Source of the DNA: Chloroflexota bacterium
GTDB taxonomy: Bacteria > Chloroflexota > Dehalococcoidia > Dehalococcoidales > UBA2162
Direction of reading: 5' to 3'
DNA length: 6,181 nucleotides
Assembly (NCBI GenBank): GCA_016202555.1
Contig: JACQOL010000057.1
Coordinates: 1-6,181 of the forward strand
In this document: positions 1 through 6,181 of the stretch, piece after piece
How positions within the stretch are numbered: the first letter of the stretch is position 1
Layout: every line of letters starts with the position of its first letter
The notes under the pieces: model-generated
What the model saw: the letters and a program-made list of their open reading frames with translations, nothing else
What the model was told of the DNA's origin: nothing
The model's database searches: none
Made by a program: the position numbers and the translations under genes

Positions 1-6
1 GGTATA

Positions 7-477
7 ATGTCAAGGCGGAGTCAAGCTACTCAAAGAATAATATCGCCGGATGCTAAATACCATAATGTCATTGTCGCTAAGGTGATTAATCGAATTATGA
101 CACGCGGTAAGAAAAGCCGGGCGGAGGAAATTGTCTACGGTGCTTTAGCGGCTATCGCCGAGCAGGAGTCTAAAGACCCGGCGGCTTTGCTGGAACAGGC
201 GATTAAAAATGTTACCCCTCAACTTGAGGTAAAGTCACGCCGTATTGGGGGTGCTAACTACCAGGTACCGGTGGAAGTCCGCCCGGCTCGAAGCCTTTCT
301 CTGGCGATACGCTGGCTGATAACTTCAGCCCGAGCCCGACCGGGCAAATCAATGATGGAGAAGCTGGCGGGGGAAGTTAGTGATGCTGCCAAGGGACAGG
401 GAGTAACAGTGAAAAAGCGTGATGATACCCATAGAATGGCTGAGGCTAATCGAGCCTTTGCCCATTACAGATGGTGA
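7..477 (+). CDS. rpsG: 30S ribosomal protein S7
   Basis: S7 nucleates assembly of the small-subunit head by binding the 3' major domain of 16S rRNA, and it contacts E-site tRNA and mRNA. The 156-residue product matches the usual bacterial length. Visible family blocks are [14 protein letters not shown] (34-47), [20 protein letters not shown] (74-93, the beta-hairpin region and its flank), LAIRWL (99-104) and the ending [21 protein letters not shown] at 136-156. The ATG at position 7 gives the family-typical N-terminus (a basic MSRR start, then the PDAKY block). Its ribosome binding site cannot be judged because only six bases precede it. rpsL (S12) would be expected just upstream, outside the window. 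The gene ends 71 bases before the preferred fusA start. Nothing in the protein looks truncated or divergent. Identity is essentially certain; only the start lacks upstream support. Confidence 0.98.
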   Translation: MSRRSQATQRIISPDAKYHNVIVAKVINRIMTRGKKSRAEEIVYGALAAIAEQESKDPAALLEQAIKNVTPQLEVKSRRIGGANYQVPVEVRPARSLSLAIRWLITSARARPGKSMMEKLAGEVSDAAKGQGVTVKKRDDTHRMAEANRAFAHYRW

Positions 478-504
478 GAGGTTTGGCAATTAACTCAAAT
501 GTTT

Positions 505-521
505 TGCTGAAAAGTTCAGTA
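505..521 (+). other. Small hairpin in the rpsG-fusA spacer
   Basis: TGCTGAA (505-511) and TTCAGTA (515-521) can pair as a 7-base-pair stem, including one G-U pair, around the triloop AAG. It ends 14 bases before the fusA Shine-Dalgarno site. It has no following U-run, so it is not an intrinsic terminator. An alternative pairing, AAGT with ACTT (512-515 with 521-524), competes with it. It could tune fusA translation or mark RNA processing, but a chance hairpin of this size is plausible. Confidence 0.35.
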
Positions 522-535
522 CTTAAGACCGAGGT

Positions 536-541
536 AAGGGA
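536..541 (+). promoter_or_regulatory. Shine-Dalgarno site that decides the fusA start
   Basis: AAGGGA lies 7 bases before the ATG at 549, a good distance for 16S rRNA pairing. A second purine run, GAGG at 531-534, lies further upstream. No comparable spacing exists for the in-frame ATG at 471, which sits inside the last codons of rpsG. This supports initiation at 549 and leaves 478-548 as untranslated spacer. Confidence 0.7.
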
Positions 542-548
542 TAGGATT

Positions 549-2639
549 ATGCCGACAAGTTTCCCGTTAGAGGACATACGAAACATAGCTTTTATCGCTC
601 ATATCGATGCCGGTAAAACTACCGTCACCGAGCGGATACTATTCTATACCGGCCGTACCTATAAAGTGGGTGAGGTGCACGAAGGCACCGCGGTAATGGA
701 TTGGATGGAGCAGGAAAAGGCGCGAGGTATTACTATCACGGCAGCGGCGACTACCTGTTACTGGGGGGAGCACCGCATTAATATTATTGATACCCCGGGA
801 CATGTTGATTTTACCGCTGAGGTTGAGCGTAGCCTCAGAGTGCTGGACGGGGGAGTGGTGGTTTTTGATGCCGTGGCGGGAGTTGAGGCTCAATCGGAGA
901 CGGTGTGGCGCCAGGCTGACAAGTATCATGTGCCCCGGATTTGTTTCATCAATAAGATGGACCGGGTTGGTGCTAATTTTAATCGCACTATCTCTATGAT
1001 TGAAGAAAGACTGCGAGCTAAGCCTTTACCGATTCAGCTACCTTTAGGTACCGAGTCCTCATTTGAGGGTATTATTGACCTGGTGGAGAACAAGGCGTGG
1101 CGTTTTGATGGTAATCCCGGTTCGGAACCGATGGAAGTGGCGATTCCCGAGTCCGAGCAGGTAAAAAGTAGCCAATTTCGTCAGGTATTGATTGAAAAGC
1201 TGGCAGAGGTGGATGACCAGATTTTGGTGGCTTACCTTGATGGCCATAGTATTAGCGTGGCTGAGTTAAAGGAAGCCTTGCGACGGGTAACACTGGCTAA
1301 CAAGGGGGTGCCAATTCTCTGTGGCAGCGTGTTGCGTAATAAAGCTGTTCAGCCACTACTTGATGCGATTATTGACTATTTGCCGTCACCGTTGGATATG
1401 CCCCCATTGAAGGCGATTGACGCCAGCGGTGCTGAGGTTACTCGTAAAGCTAGTGATGATGAGCCCTTTACGGCGCTAGCTTTCAAGGTGGTTTCCGACC
1501 CTTTTGTCGGCCGCCTGGTCTACTTTAGGGTGTATTCTGGTCAAGTGAAGGTGGGAGAACAGGTATTTAATGCCGCTCGGGATAAGAAGGAGCGTCTGGG
1601 ACGGTTACTCTTAATGCACGCTAATCATCGTGAGGAGTTAACTGAAGCGGGCACCGGGGCTATCGTGGCTACTTTAGGTTTGAAGAATACCTTCACCGGC
1701 GATACTTTGTGCGACCCTTCTCACCCGGTGCTTCTTGAATCAATTCGTTTCCCCGAGCCAGTGCTCTCGGTGGCTATTGAACCTAAAACCAGGGTTGACC
1801 AGGACAGGATGGGGGAAGCCTTGCAAAAGTTGGTTGAGGAAGACCCCACTTTTAAGGTGGTTTATAACCAGGAGACCGGGCAGACGGTTGTCTCTGGTAT
1901 GGGGGAGCTTCATCTGGAAGTTATCATCAGCCGATTATTAAGCGAGTTTAAGGTCGGTGCTAAGGTAGGGAAACCACGGGTTGCCTATAAGGAAACTATT
2001 ACCAGAGCGGTGCAAGCGGAAGGTAGATTCATTCGGCAAAGCGGTGGGCATGGTCAGTATGGTCATGTTTGGCTTGAACTTGAGCCGGCGGAGCTTGGCG
2101 GTGGCTTTCAGTTTGAGAATCGCCTCAAAGGTAATGCCGTGCCCAGGAATTATGTCCCGGCGATAGAGAGCGGTGTTAAAGAGGCGATGGAGACCGGAGT
2201 ATTGGCTAGTTATCCGGTGGTTGATATTAAAGTAGCCCTTTATGATGGTAGTTATCATGAGGTTGACTCTTCAGAATTAGCCTTTAAGATGGCTGGTTCA
2301 ATGGCCCTTAAACAAGGTTTGCTTAAAGCTAAATCCATTCTTCTTGAGCCAATCATGAAGCTAGAGGTAGTTACCCCGGAGCAATTTCTAGGTGATATCA
2401 TTGGTGACCTCGGTTCAAGAAGGGCCCGTATTGACTCTATGGAGGCACACGGTGAGATGTCCACTATTTATGCCCATGTGCCATTAGCTGAGACTTTTGG
2501 TTATGCTACCAGCCTCAGGTCGCAAACTCAGGGTAGAGCCACTTACTCTATGGAATTTGACTCTTATCAGGAGCTGCCGGCGTCACTGGTAGCCCAGATT
2601 ACTGATGAAGTTGAGACTAAAAGTGCCAGGTATGTCTAA
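549..2639 (+). CDS. fusA: Translation elongation factor G (EF-G)
   Basis: EF-G is the cytosolic GTPase that moves tRNAs and mRNA after peptide-bond formation and, with ribosome recycling factor, helps split ribosomes. With the ATG at 549 it has 696 residues, a normal length. GTPase motifs are G1 AHIDAGKT (17-24), G2 RGIT (59-62), G3 DTPGH (81-85, catalytic His85), G4 NKMD (135-138) and G5 GSV at 259-261. Domain II starts near 303, III near 403, IV carries [10 protein letters not shown] (498-507) and GSYHEVDSS with tip-loop His570, and V starts near 600 with [10 protein letters not shown]. The reading frame is open back to an ATG at 471 that overlaps the rpsG stop. I prefer 549 because AAGGGA lies 7 bases upstream and [22 protein letters not shown] is the expected EF-G beginning, whereas the 26 extra residues look unlike the family. 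The switch and domain IV features fit canonical EF-G rather than a tetracycline-resistance paralogue. Confidence 0.97.
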   Translation: MPTSFPLEDIRNIAFIAHIDAGKTTVTERILFYTGRTYKVGEVHEGTAVMDWMEQEKARGITITAAATTCYWGEHRINIIDTPGHVDFTAEVERSLRVLDGGVVVFDAVAGVEAQSETVWRQADKYHVPRICFINKMDRVGANFNRTISMIEERLRAKPLPIQLPLGTESSFEGIIDLVENKAWRFDGNPGSEPMEVAIPESEQVKSSQFRQVLIEKLAEVDDQILVAYLDGHSISVAELKEALRRVTLANKGVPILCGSVLRNKAVQPLLDAIIDYLPSPLDMPPLKAIDASGAEVTRKASDDEPFTALAFKVVSDPFVGRLVYFRVYSGQVKVGEQVFNAARDKKERLGRLLLMHANHREELTEAGTGAIVATLGLKNTFTGDTLCDPSHPVLLESIRFPEPVLSVAIEPKTRVDQDRMGEALQKLVEEDPTFKVVYNQETGQTVVSGMGELHLEVIISRLLSEFKVGAKVGKPRVAYKETITRAVQAEGRFIRQSGGHGQYGHVWLELEPAELGGGFQFENRLKGNAVPRNYVPAIESGVKEAMETGVLASYPVVDIKVALYDGSYHEVDSSELAFKMAGSMALKQGLLKAKSILLEPIMKLEVVTPEQFLGDIIGDLGSRRARIDSMEAHGEMSTIYAHVPLAETFGYATSLRSQTQGRATYSMEFDSYQELPASLVAQITDEVETKSARYV

Positions 2640-2697
2640 ATAGAAGTTTCGTATCCAGCGGAGATATTTGAGTTTCGGGTAGGGTGAGTTTAGAGAT
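2640..2697 (+). other. Short spacer joining the str and S10 gene groups
   Basis: These 58 bases separate the fusA stop from the rpsJ ATG. They contain the rpsJ Shine-Dalgarno-like GGGTGAG (2682-2688, 9 bases before the start). I found no hairpin followed by a U-run and no good promoter. The spacer is far too short for the structured L4-binding leader known upstream of rpsJ in enterobacteria. Short repeated words occur: AGTTTCG at 2645 and 2671, TGAGTTT at 2669 and 2685, GAGATAT at 2661 and 2693. The likely reading is that rpsJ and the genes after it are transcribed as a continuation of the str message. Confidence 0.55.
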
Positions 2698-3006
2698 ATG
2701 CCTAAACAAAAGATTCGTATCAAACTAAGGGGTTTTGACCATAAACTGGTCGACCAGGCGGCGGGACAGATTGTGGGGGCTGTGGAACGTACCGGGGCGG
2801 TGATTTCCGGGCCGATACCACTGCCTACTCATATTCAGAAGTTCAGTGTTATCCGCTCTTCGTTTATTGATAAAAACTCACAGGAGCAGTTTGAAATTCG
2901 CACTCATCGGCGTCTTATTGATATTATTGAGACCAGTTCTAAAACGATAGATGCCCTGACCGGGTTAAATCTACCCTCAGGGGTTGAGATAGACATAAAG
3001 CTGTAA
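2698..3006 (+). CDS. rpsJ: 30S ribosomal protein S10 (NusE)
   Basis: S10 sits in the head of the small subunit and, as NusE, also pairs with NusB in transcription antitermination and links to NusG in transcription-translation coupling. The 102-residue product is the standard length. Family blocks are [18 protein letters not shown] (3-20), the SGPIPLPT turn (37-44), the extended ribosome-binding loop around 46-67 with FSVIRSS, then [15 protein letters not shown] (63-77), and the ending [11 protein letters not shown]. The ATG is preceded by GGGTGAG with 9 bases between. It lies 58 bases after fusA and 20 bases before rplC, and it is the first gene of the classical S10 group. tuf, which often sits between fusA and rpsJ, is absent. 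No residue looks anomalous. Confidence 0.98.
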   Translation: MPKQKIRIKLRGFDHKLVDQAAGQIVGAVERTGAVISGPIPLPTHIQKFSVIRSSFIDKNSQEQFEIRTHRRLIDIIETSSKTIDALTGLNLPSGVEIDIKL

Positions 3007-3026
3007 AGGGGTAGTTAGGGATAGAT

Positions 3027-3650
3027 ATGTTATCAGGAATTATCGGCCGGAAACTGGGGATGACCCAGATATTCCGGGACAAAGGTGAAGTGGAAGCAGT
3101 AACTGCTATTGAAGCTGGCCCGTGCGCTGTCATCCAGGTAAAGACGGCGGGGAAAGAAGGATATAATGCCGTTCAGCTTGGGTTTAGTGCCGCAAAGCGG
3201 CTTAAATCACCTCAGCGGGGACACCTTAAAGAGTTCGGGCAGTTCAGGTATCTCCGGGAATTCAGAGTGGACGATGTTGCTGGTATTCAGATGGGGGATG
3301 CCGTGAATGTGAGCTTATTTGGAGAGGGCGACCTGGTTGATATTACCGGGTTGTCTAAGGGCAAGGGCTTTGCCGGTGTCGTTAAGCGGCATGGTTTTGC
3401 CGGTGGGCCTAAAACGCATGGGCAGACTGACCGGCATCGTCACCCGGGGGCTATCGGGTCGACTACCTCTCCGGGTCGAGTGTGGAAGGGGCTGAGGATG
3501 GCAGGGCGGATGGGTGGTGAACGAGTTACGGTGCGTCATTTAAGCGTGCTTAAGGCTGACCTTGAGCATAACCTGTTGCTGGTTAAAGGGGCAATCCCCG
3601 GGAACAGGAACGGATTACTATTGATAAAGAAATCAGGCAAGGGGAAGTAG
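3027..3650 (+). CDS. rplC: 50S ribosomal protein L3
   Basis: L3 is an early assembly protein of the large subunit whose internal loop reaches towards the peptidyl-transferase centre. The product is 207 residues, normal for bacteria. It begins with the diagnostic GIIGRKLGMTQIF (4-16), contains LSKGKGFAGVVKRHGFAGGP (109-128), HGQTDRHRHPGAIGSTTSPG (131-150) and MAGRMGGERVTV (158-169), and ends with a basic tail. The position equivalent to the PrmB-methylated glutamine of enterobacterial L3 (Gln150 in E. coli) is Arg161 here, so that modification cannot occur; Arg is also found at this position in other phyla. AGGG (3017-3020) lies 6 bases before the ATG. The gene follows rpsJ by 20 bases and precedes rplD by 4, so translational coupling to rplD is likely. 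Confidence 0.98.
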   Translation: MLSGIIGRKLGMTQIFRDKGEVEAVTAIEAGPCAVIQVKTAGKEGYNAVQLGFSAAKRLKSPQRGHLKEFGQFRYLREFRVDDVAGIQMGDAVNVSLFGEGDLVDITGLSKGKGFAGVVKRHGFAGGPKTHGQTDRHRHPGAIGSTTSPGRVWKGLRMAGRMGGERVTVRHLSVLKADLEHNLLLVKGAIPGNRNGLLLIKKSGKGK

Positions 3651-3654
3651 GAAA

Positions 3655-4332
3655 GTGCAGGTTCCAATTTATAATCTTAACGGGGAAGAGGTTGGTAAGA
3701 TTGATATTAGCCAGCATGTCTTTGCCGTGCCATTTAATCAAGCGGTAGTGCATCAAGCAGTGGTCAGACAGCAGGCTAACGCCCGACAGGGAACGGCCAG
3801 TACTAAAACTCGTGGCGAGGTTGCTGGTAGCACCAGGAAGCTCTTTCATCAGAAAGGCACCGGTAATGCCCGGGCGGGTAGTATTAAATCACCACTGCGT
3901 CGGGGAGGGGGTATTATTTTCGGCCCCAGCCCGAGAAGCTACCGGCAGGCAATGCCTAAGAAAATGCGTCGGCTGGCGCTAAGGTGTGTCTTATCAGCTA
4001 AGGTTAAAGATAAAGAGTTTATTGTTCTGGAGGAACTGACGCTGGCCCAGCCCAGGACGAAGGATATAGTGCGGATTCTGGCAGCACTGGGGGTGGATTC
4101 CTCGGCTCTGCTCGTTAGTAACGGGGCAGCAGAGAATGTGGTGAAAGCGGCCCGTAACCTGCCCGGGATTAAGACCATGCCGGCAAGCTTACTTAATGTG
4201 GTTGACATTCTTTCCTCAAAAATGCTACTGATAACAGTGGCGGCAGTGCACCAGGTGGAGGAGTTGTGGGGATTACCGAAGGGAGAAAGTGATGCACCTT
4301 TACGAGGTATTACGGCGTCCGCTAATAACTGA
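3655..4332 (+). CDS. rplD: 50S ribosomal protein L4
   Basis: L4 binds 23S rRNA and sends an extended loop into the exit tunnel near the macrolide site; in enterobacteria it also represses the S10 operon. The start is GTG, supported by AAGGGGAA 8 bases upstream and by the family-like MQVPIYNLNGEEVG. Features are ANARQGTASTKTRGEV (41-56), the tunnel loop around LFHQKGTGNARAGSIKSP (63-80), RRGGGIIFGP (82-91) and KKMRRLALRCVLSAK, then the C-terminal block VDILSSKMLLITVAAVHQVEELW. The product is 225 residues, against about 200-210 for many bacterial L4 proteins. The extra length is a C-terminal tail of about 20 residues (from about 206), whose last 13 codons overlap the start of rplW by 41 bases in another frame. 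The enterobacterial-type leader on which L4 acts is not visible, so autoregulation by that route is not supported here. Confidence 0.97.
   Translation: MQVPIYNLNGEEVGKIDISQHVFAVPFNQAVVHQAVVRQQANARQGTASTKTRGEVAGSTRKLFHQKGTGNARAGSIKSPLRRGGGIIFGPSPRSYRQAMPKKMRRLALRCVLSAKVKDKEFIVLEELTLAQPRTKDIVRILAALGVDSSALLVSNGAAENVVKAARNLPGIKTMPASLLNVVDILSSKMLLITVAAVHQVEELWGLPKGESDAPLRGITASANN
4279..4285 (+). promoter_or_regulatory. Shine-Dalgarno site of rplW inside rplD
   Basis: AAGGGAG lies within the rplD coding frame, where it encodes part of Lys209-Gly210-Glu211. It is 6 bases before the ATG at 4292 and only 3 bases before the in-frame GTG at 4289. The spacing favours ATG 4292 as the rplW start; the GTG would add one extra Met. 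The embedded site implies that ribosomes ending rplD translation can hand over to rplW. Confidence 0.65.
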
Positions 4333-4576
4333 AAAATATACGGCTCTTCAGGCTTATGGTAAATATGCTTTTGAAGTAGCCGGCGAAGCCACTAAACCCC
4401 AGATTAAGCAGGCGGTGGAGAAGGCTTTTAAGGTGGAGGTAACTGCGGTTAATGTGATAAGAGTCGCCGGTAGTCGGCGAAGACTGGGAATGAGGCATCT
4501 TCCCGCTCACCCCTGGAAAAAGGCGGTGGTTACTTTAAAGCCAGGGGATAAGATAGAAATATTTGAAGGTGTCTAA
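4292..4576 (+). CDS. rplW: 50S ribosomal protein L23
   Basis: L23 binds domain III of 23S rRNA at the exit-tunnel mouth and is the main docking point for trigger factor and for SRP. The product is 94 residues from ATG 4292 (95 if the adjacent GTG at 4289 is used), normal length. It shows YEVLRRPLITEK (4-15), KPQIKQAVEKAFKVEVTAVN (36-55), the basic segment SRRRLGMRH and the ending WKKAVVTLKPGDKIEIFEGV. Glu14 in the ITEK turn aligns with Glu18 of E. coli L23, the residue that contacts trigger factor. The gene starts 41 bases before the rplD stop in a different frame and is followed by 28 untranslated bases before rplB. No extra insertion is seen in the tunnel-facing loop, which looks short as in bacteria generally. 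Confidence 0.96.
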   Translation: MHLYEVLRRPLITEKYTALQAYGKYAFEVAGEATKPQIKQAVEKAFKVEVTAVNVIRVAGSRRRLGMRHLPAHPWKKAVVTLKPGDKIEIFEGV

Positions 4577-4584
4577 TAACAACT

Positions 4585-4591
4585 AAAGGAG
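4585..4591 (+). promoter_or_regulatory. Shine-Dalgarno site of rplB
   Basis: AAAGGAG is the best match to the anti-Shine-Dalgarno sequence in the window, but it sits 13 bases before the rplB ATG, longer than its neighbours' 5 to 10. The bases between are A/T-rich and contain no alternative start codon in the rplB frame that would shorten the spacing. Confidence 0.6.
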
Positions 4592-4604
4592 ACCATATTA
4601 AAAA

Positions 4605-5435
4605 ATGGCACTAAAGGTATATCGTCCGACTTCTCCGGGCAGGCGGGGTATGACCGGGGCGACCTTTGAGGAAATAACTAAAGACAGGCCCGAAAAATCC
4701 CTGCTTTTGCCTTTGAAAAAGCAAGCCGGGCGTAATGCTCAGGGGAGAATAACCGTTCGTCACCGTGGTGGCGGGGCGAAGCGCAGTATTCGCATTATTG
4801 ATTTTAAGCGGGATAAGGTTGGGGTTCCGGGTAGGGTAGCGGCGATTGAATACGACCCTAACCGTTCGGCTCGTATCGCTCTTATTTACTATGTTGATGG
4901 GGAGAAGCGTTATATTCTTGCCCCCCTAGGACTGAATGTTGGTGATATGGTAAAGTCAGGCGATGATGCTGAGGTAAAACCGGGGAATGCCTTGCCTCTT
5001 AAGTTTATCCCGAGTGGGACGCTGGTACATAATATCGAGTTGGAGAAGGGGAGGGGTGGAAAGTTAGTGCGTGGGGCCGGGATGGCGGCTCAGCTAATGG
5101 CGAGAGAAGGTGACTATGCCCTGGTTCGGTTACCATCCGGGGAAACAAGGCGTTTTCTCAGTGATTGTCTGGCGACTGTCGGGCAGGTAGGTAACCTTGA
5201 CCATCAGGGTATAAAGTTGGGTAAGGCTGGTCGTAAGCGGTGGTTGGGAATACGGCCTACCGTCAGAGGTTCAGCGATGACGCCGCGTGACCACCCACAT
5301 GGTGGTGGAGAGGGTCGAACTCCGATAGGTATGCCGGGGCCGAAAACACCCTGGGGGAAGCCAGCTCTGGGCTATCGAACTCGTCGGCACAAAGCTTCCG
5401 ATAGAATGATTGTTAAACGTCGAGGGAGTAAGTAA
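4605..5435 (+). CDS. rplB: 50S ribosomal protein L2
   Basis: L2 is among the most conserved large-subunit proteins. It is needed for subunit association, for tRNA binding and for shaping the peptidyl-transferase centre. The product is 276 residues, the family norm. Blocks include the N-terminal [14 protein letters not shown] (4-17), [19 protein letters not shown] (42-60), the OB-fold region with [16 protein letters not shown] (81-96), [13 protein letters not shown] (154-166), and the C-terminal signature [18 protein letters not shown] (225-242). Asp229-His230 correspond to the conserved Asp228-His229 pair of E. coli L2 that matters for peptidyl-transferase activity. The protein ends with a basic [17 protein letters not shown] tail. 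It lies 28 bases after rplW and 3 bases before rpsS. The last codons of rplB carry GAGGGAG (5422-5428), which serves rpsS. Confidence 0.98.
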   Translation: MALKVYRPTSPGRRGMTGATFEEITKDRPEKSLLLPLKKQAGRNAQGRITVRHRGGGAKRSIRIIDFKRDKVGVPGRVAAIEYDPNRSARIALIYYVDGEKRYILAPLGLNVGDMVKSGDDAEVKPGNALPLKFIPSGTLVHNIELEKGRGGKLVRGAGMAAQLMAREGDYALVRLPSGETRRFLSDCLATVGQVGNLDHQGIKLGKAGRKRWLGIRPTVRGSAMTPRDHPHGGGEGRTPIGMPGPKTPWGKPALGYRTRRHKASDRMIVKRRGSK

Positions 5436-5438
5436 AAA

Positions 5439-5729
5439 ATGTCGAGGTCAACGAAAAAGGGGCCGGCTCTTGATGTTAAACTAATGAAGAAAGTGGGGGC
5501 ACTCAACCGTTCTGGCGAGAAGGTGGTAATCAAGACCTGGGCGCGCTGGTCTACTGTCGTTCCCGAGATGGTGGGGCTGACGATTGGCGTGCATGATGGC
5601 CGACGGCATGTGCCTATCTTTATTACGGAAAATATGGTGGGGCATAAGTTAGGCGAGTTTGCTTTAACGCGAACTTTTCGTGGGCATACTTCTAAGTCAG
5701 AAAGAGCTTCTTCGCTAAAAAGCGCATAG
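5439..5729 (+). CDS. rpsS: 30S ribosomal protein S19
   Basis: S19 forms a pair with S13 at the top of the small-subunit head and contacts A-site tRNA and bridges to the large subunit. The product is 96 residues, close to the usual 85-95. It shows [11 protein letters not shown] (2-12), [21 protein letters not shown] (32-52), [21 protein letters not shown] (54-74) and TRTFRGH (77-83), all core S19 signatures. The ATG follows the rplB stop after 3 bases, with GAGGGAG 10 bases upstream inside rplB, so translation is probably coupled. The C-terminal tail beyond RGH is Ser- and Lys-rich and slightly longer than in many species, which is normal variation. A 33-base gap with a pyrimidine-rich stretch follows before rplV. 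Confidence 0.98.
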   Translation: MSRSTKKGPALDVKLMKKVGALNRSGEKVVIKTWARWSTVVPEMVGLTIGVHDGRRHVPIFITENMVGHKLGEFALTRTFRGHTSKSERASSLKSA

Positions 5730-5762
5730 CTTTCGGTTATTTTCTTTTAGGTAGGGGAAAAG

Positions 5763-6101
5763 ATGGAAGTAAGAGCAGTAGCTAAAGATACCGGTGTATC
5801 ACGGCGCAAAGTGCACCTGATGGTAGATATGGTACGAGGAAAGAGGGTAGATGAAGCCTTGGCGATGCTCAGGTTTATCCCTTCGCCGACGGCTCGTACG
5901 GTGGCTAAAGTGATAAAATCTGCAGCAGCTAACGCTGAGAGCGGATTCCAGATGTCTCCTTCTGATTTGAAGATTGTCAAAATCCTGGCTGATGAAGCAC
6001 GAACTTTAAAGAGGTACCGCCCCAGGTCTCGGGGGCGAGCGAGCCCTATCCTTAAACGTTCCAGCCATATTACTGTTATTATTGCCGGAGAGGAGAGTTA
6101 A
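5763..6101 (+). CDS. rplV: 50S ribosomal protein L22
   Basis: L22 touches all six domains of 23S rRNA. Its long beta-hairpin lines the exit tunnel beside L4 at the macrolide-sensitive constriction. The product is 112 residues, normal length. The globular part starts [22 protein letters not shown] and includes [13 protein letters not shown] (24-36) and IKSAAANAE (51-59). The hairpin region is [21 protein letters not shown] (82-102); Leu82-Lys83-Arg84 align with the Met-Lys-Arg of E. coli whose loss gives erythromycin resistance, so the hairpin here is intact. The ATG has AGGGGA (5753-5758) 4 bases upstream. Its stop TAA shares one base with the rpsC ATG (TAATG), a classic coupling junction. 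No insertion or truncation is seen. Confidence 0.98.
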   Translation: MEVRAVAKDTGVSRRKVHLMVDMVRGKRVDEALAMLRFIPSPTARTVAKVIKSAAANAESGFQMSPSDLKIVKILADEARTLKRYRPRSRGRASPILKRSSHITVIIAGEES

Positions 6102-6181
6102 TGGGACACAAAGTTCATCCGGTGGGTTTTAGACTTGGCGTGATACGGAACTGGCAAGCTAAGTGGTATGCCGATAAGCAC
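6101..6181 (+). CDS. rpsC: 30S ribosomal protein S3, N-terminal part (cut by window edge)
   Basis: Only the first 27 codons are present; the reading frame is open to the last base. The fragment [18 protein letters not shown] (1-18) followed by QAKWYADKH is the typical S3 N-terminus that precedes the first KH domain. S3 lies at the mRNA entry channel of the small subunit and contributes, with S4 and S5, to unwinding mRNA. AGGAG (6091-6095) lies 5 bases before the ATG, inside the end of rplV, and the start overlaps the rplV stop by one base. The position after rplV is where rpsC stands in almost all bacterial S10 clusters. The KH and C-terminal domains lie beyond the window. Confidence 0.96.
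   Translation, partial: MGHKVHPVGFRLGVIRNWQAKWYADKH

Noticed and set aside
3..8. Perfect TATAAT, a -10 promoter match, overlapping the rpsG ATG
   Set aside because: It overlaps the start codon, and the region where a -35 box would lie is outside the window. A start point there would give a transcript beginning inside rpsG, which makes no sense for S7.
787..999. 70-codon + strand frame inside fusA
   Set aside because: It is an out-of-frame shadow of the EF-G GTPase domain, whose own frame carries every expected motif.
1938..2258. 106-codon open frame on the - strand within fusA, and similar shorter antisense frames such as 639-929 and 3939-4208
   Set aside because: They lie opposite highly conserved coding sequence, show no family-like residues, and no supporting ribosome binding site was established.
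2611..2640. TTGAGA followed by TCTAAA with an 18-base spacer as a possible promoter for the S10 group
   Set aside because: The -10 match is weak and both boxes lie in the end of fusA coding sequence; insufficient to call.
2657..2682. Micro-ORF: GCGGAG, then TTG at 2668 with five codons ending in TAG, in the fusA-rpsJ gap
   Set aside because: A five-codon frame with a TTG start is expected by chance and has no recognisable leader-peptide character.
3162..3167. TATAAT inside rplC
   Set aside because: The -35 region (about 3139-3144) is a poor match, and the bases encode the conserved GYNAVQLGF part of L3.
3737..3764. Tandem near-repeat in rplD encoding NQAVV then HQAVV
   Set aside because: The segment aligns with the ordinary L4 motif NEALVHQVVV; the similarity is a coincidence of conserved residues.
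5713..5724. CGCT-AAAA-AGCG hairpin near the end of rpsS, followed by a T-rich stretch, as a terminator
   Set aside because: The stem has only four pairs, lies within coding sequence, and the T-rich stretch is too distant and interrupted; rplV continues the same operon.

Overview
This window is one uninterrupted stretch of the bacterial str-S10 ribosomal protein cluster, read entirely on the + strand. The order is rpsG (S7), fusA (EF-G), rpsJ (S10), rplC (L3), rplD (L4), rplW (L23), rplB (L2), rpsS (S19), rplV (L22) and the first 27 codons of rpsC (S3), which runs off the right edge. Every gene was identified from conserved family residues in its translation. I see no mobile element, CRISPR array, RNA gene or accessory gene, and no previously undescribed system.

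Layout: positions 1-2639 are the right part of the str operon (S7 and EF-G). Positions 2698-6181 are the left part of the S10 operon. The two halves are joined by a gap of only 58 bases, with no tuf (EF-Tu) gene, no convincing terminator and no room for the long L4-responsive leader known from enterobacteria. The whole window therefore looks like one transcription unit. Gaps are short or negative: rplC/rplD 4 bases, rplD/rplW a 41-base overlap, rplB/rpsS 3 bases, rplV/rpsC a 1-base overlap. The largest gap is 71 bases, before fusA. Purine-rich Shine-Dalgarno sequences precede every complete gene whose upstream region is visible.

Organism: a bacterium of roughly balanced base composition. The joined str-S10 order without tuf, together with protein signatures recalled from the family (L3 with HGQTDRHRHPG and MAGRMGG, L4 with QKGTGNARAGSIKSP, S3 with [23 protein letters not shown] with [20 protein letters not shown]), suggests Chloroflexota, perhaps Dehalococcoidia. 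This is inference from memory, not from a search.

How the genes work together: S7, S10, S19 and S3 belong to the head of the small subunit. L3 and L2 support the peptidyl-transferase core. L4 and L22 line the exit tunnel, and L23 sits at its mouth as the docking site for trigger factor and SRP. EF-G drives translocation. The points most worth a second look are modest: the rplD tail that runs into rplW, the choice of fusA start, a small hairpin before fusA, and a few residue changes in EF-G and L3.
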